A stretch of DNA of 40,712 nt from Gnetum montanum. Its lineage: Eukaryota; Streptophyta; Gnetopsida; Gnetales; Gnetaceae. The stretch is taken from NCBI GenBank assembly GCA_015680685.1, contig MNCI01002706.1, forward strand, positions 1 through 40,712, given 5' to 3'. This document shows positions 19,538-31,013 of this stretch, piece by piece. The notes beneath the pieces are model-generated. The model was not told where the DNA came from and did not search any database. It saw only the letters and a program-made list of their open reading frames with translations. Each line of letters starts with the position of its first letter. Position 1 is the first letter of the stretch. Position numbers and translations under genes: made by a program.

Positions 19538-22500
19538 TTACAAGACTTCTGCCAAAAGATACCTGAAGTCAAATTCATATGGCATGACTTCTATCACTTC
19601 GGAAATTGATCCTTTCTTTCCTGTTTCCAGGCATTCAGTAACTAAATATTTCAAAGATATAGGAAGCTGGAGACAAATCCAATTTAACAAGGCCTCTGAA
19701 TCCTTGGCAAAATCCCATGAATACCAATCTAGCAACTTCGGAATAAGCAATTTTCTCTTAACAGTTACACCAACTGCAGCTTGTAGGTACTCCTTTTTTG
19801 CAGCTTCTAGTTCTGCCATCACATTAGCCGATGTATATACACGCACCTAGTTAGATAGAAAATGTACTGTTAGCCTATAGTTGATTTCTTATGAAATCAA
19901 AGTAATGTTGTTTTGCCTTCCAAGAAAATAACCCTAGATATTAATGGAAATAATACAGCTTATAGAGCAAATGTTACTTACTGCAGGAGATGAGCGACTT
20001 CCACAAGACAAGGCAAATGTCACCAATGGCTCAGGCCACTCTAGTCCATACACACTCCTAATTGCTGCTTCTGTGTCCTTTTTCCCATTTTTGGGATAGG
20101 CCTGTGATGGACACAAGTATTTCAGATAACCATGTAGAGATTTATTCACCAAACCCCGCTTTAAGATTTCCTAAGAAAACTTACATCTTTAGAGTGGTAG
20201 GGCAGACGTAGTATGAAATGTTCGATGGTTAGCGCATTAAGCAGATGCCCACCAACATTAATTGCCGCCTGCAATACATTCAAGATAAAACAAAGACAAA
20301 AGGAAGAACTGTAGTTCAGACGATTGTTGATAGAACTCTTCTCTGTAAGTTTTCAAGTAGCTAAGCAGATAACTGCTTCAGCGGAAATAAAAGGGAGACA
20401 TACAAATAGGTGTAAATTTTTACCTTGCGCATAAATGAAACCATCAGTTGAGGACTAGACGGTAGGCCATGCTCTAGGAATGCCTGATGTTGGAAAATCG
20501 TCAATTAATATTTTCTAGGGACATTATTTTTGAAAACATAAAAATTTTATGCACAGCTACTTATTACACAAAGGGGAAGTCCAAGGTCAAATTCTAACAT
20601 ACATTCATCATACAGACATTGTACACATTTATCCAAAAGGCTAACTTCTGATGATGAGTCATGCCCTGTAAATCGGCCAAACTTAATTTCTCAACCAGAA
20701 TTCTGCAAAACAAAAATAATGGAATCAGAATATACATCTAAACATCAATGTGACATCCTGTAATTCTACATAAAGGTAGCCACAGTTATGAAACTTACTT
20801 CAGCCTTTTGAGGAGGCAAGAATAGTGTTGTATCTGATTCATATCAATGGAACCGGCTATTATGCTATGGAGGCACTTGTAGGGACCAATATCTCTTAGT
20901 TCGGAATAAGCACAAACTCTGTACGGATCTCGGGCATCTTCAGCATTTTTATCTGAATATTTACAGTTGAGATGGCCGTTGCAACCCAAGTTTCTGGGGC
21001 TTATGTTTAATGATGACTGGTAAAATACAGAAGCTGCATTTTCCTCTGGTGGAAAAGATTGCTGCTTTAGCTTTAAAAAGATGCGCACTAAACATTTTAC
21101 TGTCTCCTCCGAAACTTTATTAGGATCCATGCCTTTCAAATCATCTATTGAACTGAAACTTTGCACACATTCAGAACCCAAATTGCAGGTCCCTGAATCA
21201 TGTTCAGCCTGAAAACAGTCAGTTTGAAAATACATGAGAACGCATATAAACAAAAATAATTTCGCTACGACTTCTCCTAAATTTACCCGAATAATCAAGT
21301 TGATTTATAGGAACCAGTGGGATTTCATTTGTATATTCAATAATGATGTACCTGCACTTTTAATGGCAATGGTGGCTTGGTTCCTTTAATGTCCAAAGGT
21401 GGTGGTACCTTCTTAGAAACAATTCTGGGTTTTGAGGCACGGGTAGTATTGGGAATTTTTGTTGCACATTGCAACTGATTTTCCTTTCCTTGCCCAATCT
21501 CTGCTGATCCTAAGATATTCTGTCCTGCTTTTGATTGTCTTGCGCTATCTTCACTGGATCTCTTGATAGGGGAATGATGCTTTGAATCAACATTCTCGTT
21601 AACATAGTAAGAATTAACAGATTCACAACCAGAACCTGTGGCTCTCCTTCGGTTTGATGATGGTGAAGATAAACACAGTGACTGCTCCTTGACGGTGGCA
21701 AGCAAATTTCCATTTCCCGGACAGGAATCTTTCTTACCGTATCTGTTTTCTGAGGTTAATTGATGGCCGCATGAAGGATTAAACAGTTCTAGCTTATGGA
21801 CTCTGGATATATCGTCATTATCAACACATTCTAGTTGCTTTCTTGATATGGAAATGCACATCGCTTCGTAATATAATCCCTGTCTCAAATGAACTATTTG
21901 TTCTTCCAGCCGAACTACTTCTTCTTCCAGTACAGCTACTTCTGCGAGTAGCTCTAATGTCTGAATGCATAATCATAACAAACATTTTTCAGGCACTAAG
22001 CATCCAACATTAGTGGTAGTTACTTAAACGTTAATGTCTCCATCAGTTGACCATTAATATTTAGTAATGAACTAAAAACCAACAAAAGATAAATCACACT
22101 AGCTCAGCTCCCAACTTAAAGTGCAGCGTTCGATTACATAAATTTCAACATTCAAGGGATCACAACTTTCTAGATGATAATTTCTAACTGAATTTCTCTA
22201 CTAGCAACTAACTTTTGCTACAGAATTGTTCAATTTTTGTTTCAGAACTTCAAAATAGGACTAGCGAGAATGCATACCTTAGCAGAAAGATATGGTGGGA
22301 GACGAGGCAAGGCTCCAAGAGGCCTTGTAAATGCTCTCTCTAGTGCTCTGTGGATATTCTCCTCATATCTAAGCTTTTTCTTCAACTTTTCAATCTACAC
22401 AATATCAAAATCAGGTGACGACTAGCAAAAATTTTCATGGTTTTGGAGTCAACTTCAATTTTCTTTTCTGCGGATATTCAGATTGATAAGAATCAGAAGA

Positions 22501-22808
22501 GAGAACGATTAGTTACATCTTGTTCAAGCTCCATTCGTTTTTGACGCCTTAATGATCGTATGCTGTTAGCAGTTTCGAAGCGCCTTCCCCGAAGCCGGTT
22601 GAATTGTTTTACCTTTCAAATACAAATGCAGAGAATTCAGAAAATGCGCATTCCGTTCAAACAAGAAAATTTACTGGAAAAGCAGCTTTCTTACAGACTG
22701 ATCATCAGGAACGCTGCCTCGTTTTGTCATCTGAACCCTGCCCCTGTTTTTGCCCTGCATTGACATCTTCTCCATTGCATGTGAATAGCTGTCATATTCA
22801 GAAACCAT
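19538..22808 (-). CDS. MIP1-type leucine zipper and DUF547 domain protein, 10 exons, 672 aa
   Basis: Coding exons (minus, 5' to 3') are 22808-22695, 22612-22517, 22394-22278, 21960-21352, 21208-20799, 20702-20603, 20483-20424, 20268-20185, 20101-19982 and 19846-19538. All nine introns are GT-AG, 82-317 bp long, and join without a frame break to TAA at 19538-19540. Residues 55-145 form the MIP1-type zipper: basic start, [20 protein letters not shown], then [14 protein letters not shown]. Residues 150-410 are low-complexity. DUF547 spans about 430-610, with A-F-W-I-N-V-Y-N at 470, N-V-G-G-H at 506, F-A-L-S-C-G at 559 and V-R-V-Y-T at 571, and ends F-R-Y-L-L. The start was chosen because an in-frame TGA lies ten codons upstream with no ATG between. 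Members of this plant family are poorly characterised; the zipper suggests dimerisation or partner binding. No key residue appears lost, so this is probably a working gene. Confidence 0.93.
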
Positions 22809-23160
22809 GTCACAGAATAACCCAATAAGAATTCTACATCAGTTAAACAGTATCTAATTGCAACTGCAGAATATACAGATATGCAAAAACTTTCTACTAC
22901 CTAGCAGAAGCTTGGCAAGCTGCTCGGTCGTCTGTATACAACACATCTGCTTTATCTGATGGTAGTTGGTTTGATACTTTCAGCATGATCGAGTCTTGGT
23001 AGATTTTCCTTTTCATTTCAATCATTGACCAGTACTGGTATCCTGCTGAACTTCTAACAAACAGCAATCTGCGCTGAGAAAGTAAATGCAAATAACGTGC
23101 ATAGAACTGGACGGCTCTCTGATAAACCGTCCATCCAAGATCCGATCAAAGAAGAACTGA
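22809..23160 (-). other. Probable 5' UTR region of the DUF547 gene
   Basis: Upstream of the ATG an in-frame TGA closes the frame. A 64-codon frame at 22897-23091 is open on the same strand but does not join the gene and resembles nothing, so it is read as transcribed leader or chance. A GTAGTA-type donor and TGCAG-type acceptor are present, but the interval would be too short for an intron. The transcription start is not determined. Confidence 0.4.
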
Positions 23161-23512
23161 AGCTGCAATAAATTTGTGGGATTCACAATCGATCGAGATA
23201 ACGACTGAGCTCAAACAAGTAGACAACAAGCGTTAAAAGACCAGGTTTGAATCAACCTCGATCCTGGTAAATCAGGACGCAAGAAAGGCCGTGATTAATA
23301 ATGGCAATTTTTAGATGCTTGGATCTTTTGTCGAGCCTTGTGGCATTATCCAACTTCATGCCTGCAAGCTAAAATACAAACCCATGTTCCCTGGCTCGCT
23401 GGCTTTCTTGTCTCCGTCGCGAAGCCAGCAAACTTTCAGATTCCAGTTATTGCAAGTCAGACGGTACTCCTGAGCCACTAAGCAAAACCCAGTTGACTTG
23501 ATTAACAACTCA

Positions 23513-23542
23513 AACACACAGACACACAGACACACACACACA
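23513..23542. repeat. CA microsatellite
   Basis: A CACACAGACACACAGACACA-type run of about 30 bp in the upstream region of the gene. Confidence 0.85.
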
Positions 23543-23910
23543 GCTCTATAATCTGTATCACCAATCAGCTCTGAAATTCATGCTGCTGTTCCAAACACAC
23601 TTCCTCCAGGAACTCACTTTCTATCAAATCAAATCAATCCCAAATCATGGCTATTCCTGGCAAACACTCCTGTGCACCTAGCATATCCAGAATCTTACAT
23701 TTCCTGCTCTACCATAAATTGCAACATGCGTCAAAGAAAACACAATGAAGCGCAGATCTCATCCGGTTCTAGCAAGGCCATCATGGCTGTCTGTAAAGAT
23801 AAGCACACCAGCCATGATGTTCAGCACAGGGGGCAAAATAATATCCAAAGTTTCTGAATAAAGAAGCCGGGGCAAAAAGGAAGACAGAGCGGAGTAAACA
23901 TTAAGAAACA

Positions 23911-23930
23911 TCTCTCTCTCTCTCTCTCTC
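23911..23930. repeat. (TC)10 microsatellite; GA repeat on the gene's strand
   Basis: Ten perfect TC units, about 1.1 kb upstream of the start codon. Read on the gene's strand it is a GAGA repeat, the type of site bound by plant BBR/BPC factors. The functional role is inference. Confidence 0.8.
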
Positions 23931-26051
23931 AGCCTGAATCATTTATTTGCAGGCCTCCCTACACAAGCCCCAGCATGTGACGTGATTATGGGCATCGTTA
24001 TCACGCTTAAGGCCAGGCTTGCAGATCTCCTCTCCATTAAGTGAAAATCTCGTTTTACGGAGGCTCTGCGTCTAGCTCTTTGTCCTGCAACTGATCCTAA
24101 ATTGGTGGTTTTGCCGCCACATATGATCGCTACTCGCTCACTGGGTTGGGTTCGGTTCGGTTGGATTGTTTGGTTGTGTTCGATCATTTGGCGTTGCGTT
24201 TGTGTTGCGCATCTTCTCCGTCACTTGACGGGTGATGAGTGAAGATTCCGTTCATTTTCGCTGGGACGGGACGGAGCGGGGCTGTGGCACATCTGTCTAC
24301 ATCCTACTGATTGCAGTGCAATCAGGCTGATCTGGCACACTTCTTTTCTTATAGCGGTGGTCACGGGAGTGAGCCCCGTTTCCTTAAGATTTTCTTCGCC
24401 TATTTTATGAGATTCAGCAAACCCTTATGCGACCGCCAAAGAATAATGAGAAGGGGCGAATGCACGACACGGAACGGATCGCTGAAAAACAATGGCTGCC
24501 CCTGCGCCAAAGTAATACTAACCGGAAGCTTTTGTAATTAGTAATTACACTTCCTCCGCGATGTGCTACAAAGTCATCAATGGCGGAATTGAATACTGCA
24601 AAACCAAACCGCGAATGTGTGAGACTTCCAGAAAACGCTCTGCCGTCATCATCGAAATACCGCATTGCCAGTTGCCACCTGACATGCGGCTTCGCTTTCC
24701 ATCCACATCAGCTTCGCGCTTTCCTAGCAAACCTTCGGATCATTTGACACAAATCCAAAATTATTTTCCGGATCGGCCAAGTATCGGATTTGCAGAGTAT
24801 TTTTTGGCAAAAAGAATACGTGGATTTTGCCTACACGGAGTTGTTTTCATATCCGTCGCCAAGGATTCCAATAAGTTACAATTTTTAGGTATGCGATAAG
24901 CACTCTGCCGGACTGGAATTGTTGATCGAATCGAATCTCGAATTCAACGGTCAAGCTCAGGGGAAGTCTATAGATAATTTTCTGAACGATACAAACAAAT
25001 TACTGACTGTTAGCTTTCAACAAACGCTTTTAAAACGCTTTATATCTGCAGAACAATTTGTTGATTGAAATAGAGAGGAAAAGTGACTCACTGCTGTAAA
25101 GCTTCACGATTCCCTCAAACTAACAATCTTTTCTCACCAGAACGACTACGATGACGAACCTGACCAGAGAGCGGTGACAAAGACGATTTTACAGCGAAGT
25201 GAAACGCAATCACGACATTTTGACGACGATTCTTGAAAAAAAACCAACAAAGTAGAATCCACGATTAAGCCCTGCGACAAAGCAACCGCAGTTACCAAAA
25301 TAAATCCAACCGCGTCAGCGAGGTGTCCATTCTTTATTCCGCCAACGACACGTTTGGTGTTCAAGATCGGGGACAAATTCTGTACCGCAAACGGCGAGAA
25401 ATGATCTCCACGCAAATCGAATATCTTAAGCCATCCAAAATTCATTCCTCAGTATTCATAAATTTAAAAACGCCAAAAGAAAGAGCGAGCGAGCGCGCGC
25501 GCGGGGGGACCGTTTACCGATGATGGTTTTTTAAACAAAGGAATCGATAATGCGATTTCACATGGCGTTTCAGAACTGCCTCGCTTTGCGCGAAAGAGAA
25601 ACCCTTGCTCCTCAATCCTCATTGGCACACAGGTCCGGGTACAGCGCCTCTTACGGAAAGCCGTGAAAAAAGCGAAAGGCCGTAAAATAAATGAACCGAA
25701 AAGTATAACAAACTCGTCCTGCGCCTATGCCATTGGCGAAGTTGAAGCTCAACCTCAACCTCAACCTCCATCTCCTTTCAATTCTCCTTTGCTTTCCTTT
25801 CCTGTGCACTGCGATTAAATATTTGTTCTGCGTTGCATTTGACTAACGGTTTTAACCAGCCGTTGGCAGTAGTTGTCGTTTGTACTTGCATCCGCCTTCC
25901 TTGTTTGTTTGTTTGCAAATGACGTTCAATCTCGTCGTGGTCGTCCCCCCAGCTGTCGTTGAACCTCAGCCAAGCCAATCAGACTGGCTCTGCCCACGCC
26001 AGGCTTGGTTCCAGATCGGATTTTTCCTGGACCGGATAGAGAAGGCTACCC

Positions 26052-26074
26052 CTCTCTCTCTCTCTCTCTCTCTC
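26052..26074. repeat. (CT)n microsatellite; second GA repeat
   Basis: A perfect CT run of 23 bp in the distal upstream region, in the same orientation as the repeat at 23911. Confidence 0.85.
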
Positions 26075-26502
26075 AAAATTTCATTGCATTGTCCTGCCCT
26101 GCCTTTATTTCTCAAATTCATTGCATTGTCCTACCCTGCCCTGCCTTCATTACTGGAAACATTCGTAGAGTTTTTAATGGCCGCTCGTGCATGTTTGATG
26201 TTTGTATTGCAGCAGACGATCATGCAACGGACGCAGATCATCTCCGGCATTAAATTGGAAAGGGTAGATTCAAATCAACGCGGAAATTGCAGAGTTCTTT
26301 GACAATCTCAAGTGTATTTGCTCTGCTCTTATACAATATTATTTGTTAAAATATTTGCTCATTCAAGATGGCACATGCGTCGTAATTTCAAAATGGCAGG
26401 AAATCGGATTTGAAAATGAAGTTGAAAATACGTAATTATGGCAAATTCTTAGCCTTTTCTATAAATGGTTATGAGCAATGAGTGCTCCCTATGCTTAATC
26501 AA

Positions 26503-27336
26503 CGATGAGTGGTACTTGTGCTTAATCATATGAATCACAAGTATGTACATAATTTGATGAAATTCCGTGGAATTTTGAGTGGTTAGTATCCTAGGTTAAT
26601 TAAATGTGATGTAGTTGATCTTTGTCTTCCCACTCTTCACTTCACTTGTGTTACCTCCATTAATATGGTTAAATGTGATTAAGGTATAAGATGTTTATAT
26701 TTTTTTATTATTTTTTATTATTAAAATATTAAAACAATAAAGTGATTAAAAGATTTATTTCTAACTAACTATAGCATTAAGAGTAATATAAACTATCCTA
26801 AGCAGAGCATCGATTCTCACTTTTTGTACCCATCCTATACTAACACAGCTAGGTTACCAAATGTCCACTGTTGGGTGTACCAAGCATTCACTATTAGGAT
26901 TACCGAGCATTAATATAACATGTTTGAAGTGGTCATACTCTCATTATTACAAAATACAATAGTAATTTCCTAAGTGCAGAAAAATAAGATGCATTTAAAG
27001 TAAAGTTCTTGAAAATAAACTAAGTGTTAATCCAAGTGCTACAATAGAAAGAATTATCTTCATTTTCTTATCATCATGCAAAGGTGTCTAGGTACAACAT
27101 ACACTCAAATAAAGCTCTATTCAATCAACTTAATCCACATTGCAAGTACTCAGAGAGAATTTTGGCTAAGTCCTACAAAAGCAAACTACAAGAGTTTTGC
27201 TAGACATATGACCCAAGGTGCCATAAATGCAGATGGTGCATGCATTAATATAGGCTTCAAGAGAATCAGCGTCGATGCATATGCACTAATGCATCAAAGG
27301 ATGCATTGATAAACATGCATCAAGAAAGCTACATCA
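26503..27336 (-). repeat. E 3' LTR (834 bp), border of the right nest
   Basis: The start reads CGATGAGTGG (TG decayed to CG) and the end GCTACATCA. Landmarks shared with A and C are the ATCATATGAATCACAAGT start block, GTCTTCCCACTCTTCACTT, AGGTTACCAAATG, TAGGATTACCGAGCATTA, TGTTTGAAGTGGTCATACT and AGGTACAACATACACTCAAAT. Beyond 27336 comes the equivalent of the A-family pre-LTR block (ACAAAATTTTGGAAAGTATG, compare 10731-10750), so the interior lies to the right and this is the 3' LTR of a minus-oriented element. Confidence 0.7.
27265..27328. repeat. Inverted motif cluster, core TGCAT/GATGCATC, in E LTR
   Basis: GATGCATATGCAC, ATGCATCAAAGGATGCATTGATAA and CATGCATCAAG follow one another within 60 bp. 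The core ATGCAT is a palindrome and the larger TGATGCATCA is nearly so. It holds the same place in the LTR as the GATATC cluster of A. Confidence 0.75.
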
Positions 27337-27599
27337 ACATAGCTAATTGACCACAACAAGCTAAAAACTCATCCTTGAGTAGACAAAAAATGGGACCGAG
27401 TTGTTTACAAAATTTTGGAAAGTATGAGACTAATAGCTAACTAACTAACTGATTAGAATAACAAACAAACTTTGAGTGCCATGTTACAAAGTATTGAAGT
27501 GATTACAATTAGTTAAACATCATACAAAAAATTTGAACTATTGATAAAATTGGCAGCTATTGACCAGATGGAATGGATCAGGATGAAGTATTTACACTG
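27337..27599 (-). other. E 3' untranslated interior
   Basis: AT-rich DNA between the unknown coding remnant and the LTR. It contains the pre-LTR block shared with A elements. No frame of note. Confidence 0.5.
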
Positions 27600-29183
27600 T
27601 GCTTGGAGGTGGAGACTCTTATGGCTTGGAGGACCCTTCATCACATCTTAGTCTTGCTGGTGGTCTAGGCTACCCTATTGTTGCTACTTCTTTCAAAAAT
27701 TTGAAGGTGTCCAAGAGCGCTTTCATTTTCTTCTCCTTACTCCATGGGTCATTGATTGTCCTAGTAACTTCTCCTAAACTAGTTGGTGCTAGTACATCCC
27801 ATGGGTAGGGCACTGCTAGAAACATCTTCTTCATGTTGACAAACCAAGTTGTGAATTGTTTACGTTCAATGGTGAATGTATGGACAAGCTTTTGTAATTC
27901 CTAGTAGTCTTTCATCTTTTTGGCTAAGTTTTTAACAAATGATCTCTGATCTTCAAATTTTCTCTTGAGAACCTCAAGCTCTGCATTGGCTACTTCTAGT
28001 TTCTATTCAATTTCTTTATGGAGCTTGAACTTTGCCTTGTAGATGAGGTAGGAGTTGGCCACTTGTTTTTCAAGCTCTAATTTAGGTCTTCCTACTATTA
28101 ACATTATCAAATTTGCATATTGAAGGTTCGCTAACTCCATGTATTTTGTCATCTTTTTAATTTGGAACTCCTTCAGATGAATTTCGAACTAAGTGTAGGC
28201 ATTAAGACCATCAAAGATAGGCTACCATACATCACCTCTTTGTTGGAGTTGCAAGATGGCTTCATTTACCTTCACCTATGTCAGTTTGATCTCATTTTTA
28301 CTAATCCCCTTGAGTATCCTAACCTAGTCCTTTTAGTGATTATTTACCCTTTCATATTTAAGGGTCTCATTCTTCCAAGTAGTGATCACAATGATAGTCT
28401 TTTAGCGAAGAGCATGAACCTCATCCATTGAGAGATTTCTATTTTCAATAGCCAACCTCCTCACATCCTAGTTTACTTTGGTAAGTTGTTCCTACTACTA
28501 ACAGATGTATTTCACCATTTTCTCTGTATGCTACTTTATGTTTTGTAGGTGGTGGTTCTCCTAAATTAAAGGTTCTCCTTGCGTGTCTATTGAAGGTCAC
28601 AACTAGATGAATTCATAATTTCTTCTGACAATGATGCATCAAAGACTATCATTTCTTCTATATTTGTTTCCTCTTGGATTCTCCATTAAAGCTGCTTGAA
28701 AGCTTCATCCCTAGTAAGCTTAGGCCTGAGAATGATTAGGTCAAACAAGTGGGCTCTAAGTTTTGTAACCTCCATCACCAACCATCAATTGCTAGTGGTG
28801 GCCTCCTCAAGTTGCATGTAAGAAATGAGTAGCTTTCCTCTTGTCTTAGCAATTGCAACTAGGTGGCTGAAATGTCTTTTAGAAAATCAAAGATCTCTGG
28901 AATCAGCTATCTGACTTTGCTCTCTCACCCTAGTACTTCTTTATGTTGTGCTACATTCATTCCTCTACTCCCGACTCCTACACACATTTGGACATTTACC
29001 ATGATAGCAACATCAAGGATAGATGCCACAAGAGCACTTAAGGCCTCTCTAATCATATCTACAACCACCTCCATTGTAGCCTTTTGATCCTTGTGTGGCA
29101 TGACTAGGACTGTTGCTCCTTCTCCTTCCTCTAGTATGATAGAAAAGGCTCCTACATTCTTGGAGATTTTAGGAAATGCTTAC
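27600..29183 (-). pseudogene. Unrecognised coiled-coil coding remnant in E, 3' part
   Basis: On the minus strand a mostly single frame can be followed in blocks separated by stops. The first block, around 29160-28950, opens with I-L-E-E-G-E-G-A-T-V-L-V and M-E-V-V-V-D-M-I-R-E-A-L. The last, around 28080-27690, is a strong heptad-like stretch (L-E-L-E-K-Q-V-A-N-S-Y-L, E-V-A-N-A-E-L-E-V-L-K-R-K-F-E-D-Q-R). The stops inside the heptad part are TAG where Gln would fit. I recognise no gag, protease, RT, integrase or chromodomain. The 5' continuation lies at 35498 and beyond, separated by B2. It may be a captured plant gene or an element-specific third gene (in Athila elements an env-like frame sits between pol and the 3' LTR). 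Confidence 0.5.
29179..29183 (+). repeat. Target duplication CTTAC, left copy, of B2
   Basis: CTTAC directly precedes the left LTR end and is repeated exactly at 35498-35502 after the right LTR end. Five bases is the usual length for Ty3/gypsy integration. Confidence 0.85.
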
Positions 29184-29356
29184 TAATGAGGTGCTCCCAT
29201 GTATTCTACTATCCAAGCTCTTTCAATGTCACAAAAATAGCAAATTTGAACAAGAAAAAGAAAATGAAAGCTTTATTCTTACCCAAATGGAGAATTTATA
29301 GCTAAAAGGAAGCACAGATCCCCAAGGACAAATAAGAGATTCAATCCAATTCTCAC
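29184..29356 (-). repeat. B2 3' LTR, visible part
   Basis: It aligns with the beginning of 34730-35497 (GCTCCCATG, CAATCCAAGCTCT, GAAAATGAAAGCTTTATTCTT, AATTTATAGCT, AAGAGATTCAAT). The first bases read TAATGAG against TGATGAG in the 5' LTR. The remainder is hidden by N. Confidence 0.85.
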
Positions 29357-30024
29357 NNNNNNNNNNNNNNNNNNNNNNNNNNNNNNNNNNNNNNNNNNNN
29401 NNNNNNNNNNNNNNNNNNNNNNNNNNNNNNNNNNNNNNNNNNNNNNNNNNNNNNNNNNNNNNNNNNNNNNNNNNNNNNNNNNNNNNNNNNNNNNNNNNNN
29501 NNNNNNNNNNNNNNNNNNNNNNNNNNNNNNNNNNNNNNNNNNNNNNNNNNNNNNNNNNNNNNNNNNNNNNNNNNNNNNNNNNNNNNNNNNNNNNNNNNNN
29601 NNNNNNNNNNNNNNNNNNNNNNNNNNNNNNNNNNNNNNNNNNNNNNNNNNNNNNNNNNNNNNNNNNNNNNNNNNNNNNNNNNNNNNNNNNNNNNNNNNNN
29701 NNNNNNNNNNNNNNNNNNNNNNNNNNNNNNNNNNNNNNNNNNNNNNNNNNNNNNNNNNNNNNNNNNNNNNNNNNNNNNNNNNNNNNNNNNNNNNNNNNNN
29801 NNNNNNNNNNNNNNNNNNNNNNNNNNNNNNNNNNNNNNNNNNNNNNNNNNNNNNNNNNNNNNNNNNNNNNNNNNNNNNNNNNNNNNNNNNNNNNNNNNNN
29901 NNNNNNNNNNNNNNNNNNNNNNNNNNNNNNNNNNNNNNNNNNNNNNNNNNNNNNNNNNNNNNNNNNNNNNNNNNNNNNNNNNNNNNNNNNNNNNNNNNNN
30001 NNNNNNNNNNNNNNNNNNNNNNNN
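29357..30024. other. Run of 668 N (assembly gap)
   Basis: It lies between the integrase tail and the 3' LTR of B2. Any translated X stretch across it is meaningless. The missing DNA should hold the chromodomain, polypurine tract and about 595 bp of LTR. Confidence 1.
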
Positions 30025-31010
30025 AAACATTAAAAACACAAGAAATAGGCAAATCATTAGGTAAGTCCATCTCATAAGCATTTGGATTGAATTTGGCCCT
30101 AATTTGAAATGGACCAATTCTCTTTGACTTAAGCTTGTAAAAGTGCACATTCTTTTGTCTTTCTTTGCTCAAGTAAATCCAAACATAATCACCAATTTGG
30201 AAATTAATTGTCCTCTTGCCCTCATTGGCCTTAGAAGACATAATCTTAGTCTTTTTCTCCATGTAAGATTTAACTTGTTGATGTAATTCTCTCGTTTGCT
30301 CAACAAAGTCTAAACTCAAAGATGTACAATCTTCAAATTTCCTCAACTCATCAACCATTCTTGATAAAAACTCATAATTTTTGATCAGGGGACTCTTACC
30401 AATGCTAGAATGAAAATCATTATTATATGAGAATTCAACATGGGCCAACATGTTTTTCCATCTTTGAGGTTGATCCTCACACAAATACCTCAAGATCTTT
30501 AATAAAGACCTATTCACAACTTTAGTTTGCCCATCAGTTTGGGGGTGATAAGTTGTGGAAAAAGATAACTTGGTTCCAAGTAATTTCCAAAATTATCTCC
30601 AAAAAATGGCTAGTAAACTTGACATTCCTATCACTCACAATGTTTAAAGGAATGTCATGTAGCCTCATAACATGCTAAAAGAATAAATGTGTAACATGGG
30701 AAGCATCACTACTTTTCTTGCATGGAATAAAATGATCCATCTTGGTGAATCTATCTACTATAATAAGTATACAATCATGACCAAATTTTTTCTAAGGAAT
30801 GCCACAAAAAAAGTCCAAAGAAACACTTTCCCAAGGAGCATTTGGGATTAGAAAAGGTAGATAATGACCATCTTCATCTTTTGCCCCTTTAAACTTTTGA
30901 AAAGTATAGCATTCTTTTACAAATTTCCACATCACTATACATACCTAGCCAAAAGTGATTTTGCTTACCAATTCCAATGTCTTGGTCTTGCCCATATGTG
31001 TAGCCATGTT
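30025..31010 (-). pseudogene. B2 integrase, core and C-terminal domain
   Basis: Read on the minus strand, blocks appear in the usual order: N-A-P-W-E-S-V-S-L-D-F-F (first catalytic Asp), [23 protein letters not shown] (second catalytic Asp), then S-T-T-Y-H-P-Q-T-D-G-Q-T. The catalytic Glu that normally follows Q-T is Lys here (codon 30521-30523). A T-run at 30599-30605 marks a frameshift and a TAA at 30593-30595 follows. After it comes an intact tail of about 165 codons: Y-N-N-D-F-H-S-S-I-G-K-S-P, the G-D-Y-V-W-I-Y block, and Y-K-L-K-S-K-R-I-G-P-F ending at the gap. Integrase would insert the element's DNA; this one lacks a catalytic residue. Confidence 0.8.
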
Positions 31011-31013
31011 ACT

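Larger units (their letters stand above)
23161..26502. promoter_or_regulatory. Upstream region of the DUF547 gene, CpG-rich, no second gene supported
   Basis: This is about 3.3 kb between the gene and element E. CpG and G+C are visibly more frequent than in either transposon flank (for example 24200-26300, with a CGCGCGCGCG run near 25490). Scattered frames of 60-140 codons on both strands overlap each other, lack domain similarity and show no exon pattern. It most likely contains promoter, enhancers and spacer; I cannot place a TATA box with confidence. Confidence 0.5.

Noticed and set aside
19533-19850. A 105-codon plus-strand frame
   Set aside because: It is the antisense shadow of the last DUF547 exon, whose minus-strand translation matches the family.
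22897-23091. 64-codon frame as an extra N-terminal exon of the DUF547 gene
   Set aside because: It does not splice in phase to the first supported exon, and an in-frame TGA lies between it and the ATG at 22808.
23939-26302. Several frames of 66-140 codons upstream of the DUF547 gene as a second gene
   Set aside because: They overlap on both strands, have no domain similarity and no plausible splice chain, and the 26 kb frames translate a CT microsatellite into Ser-Leu repeats.
29353-30517. Long frames of 265 and 412 codons
   Set aside because: Most of their length is translated N. Only the integrase tail from 30025 onward is real sequence.
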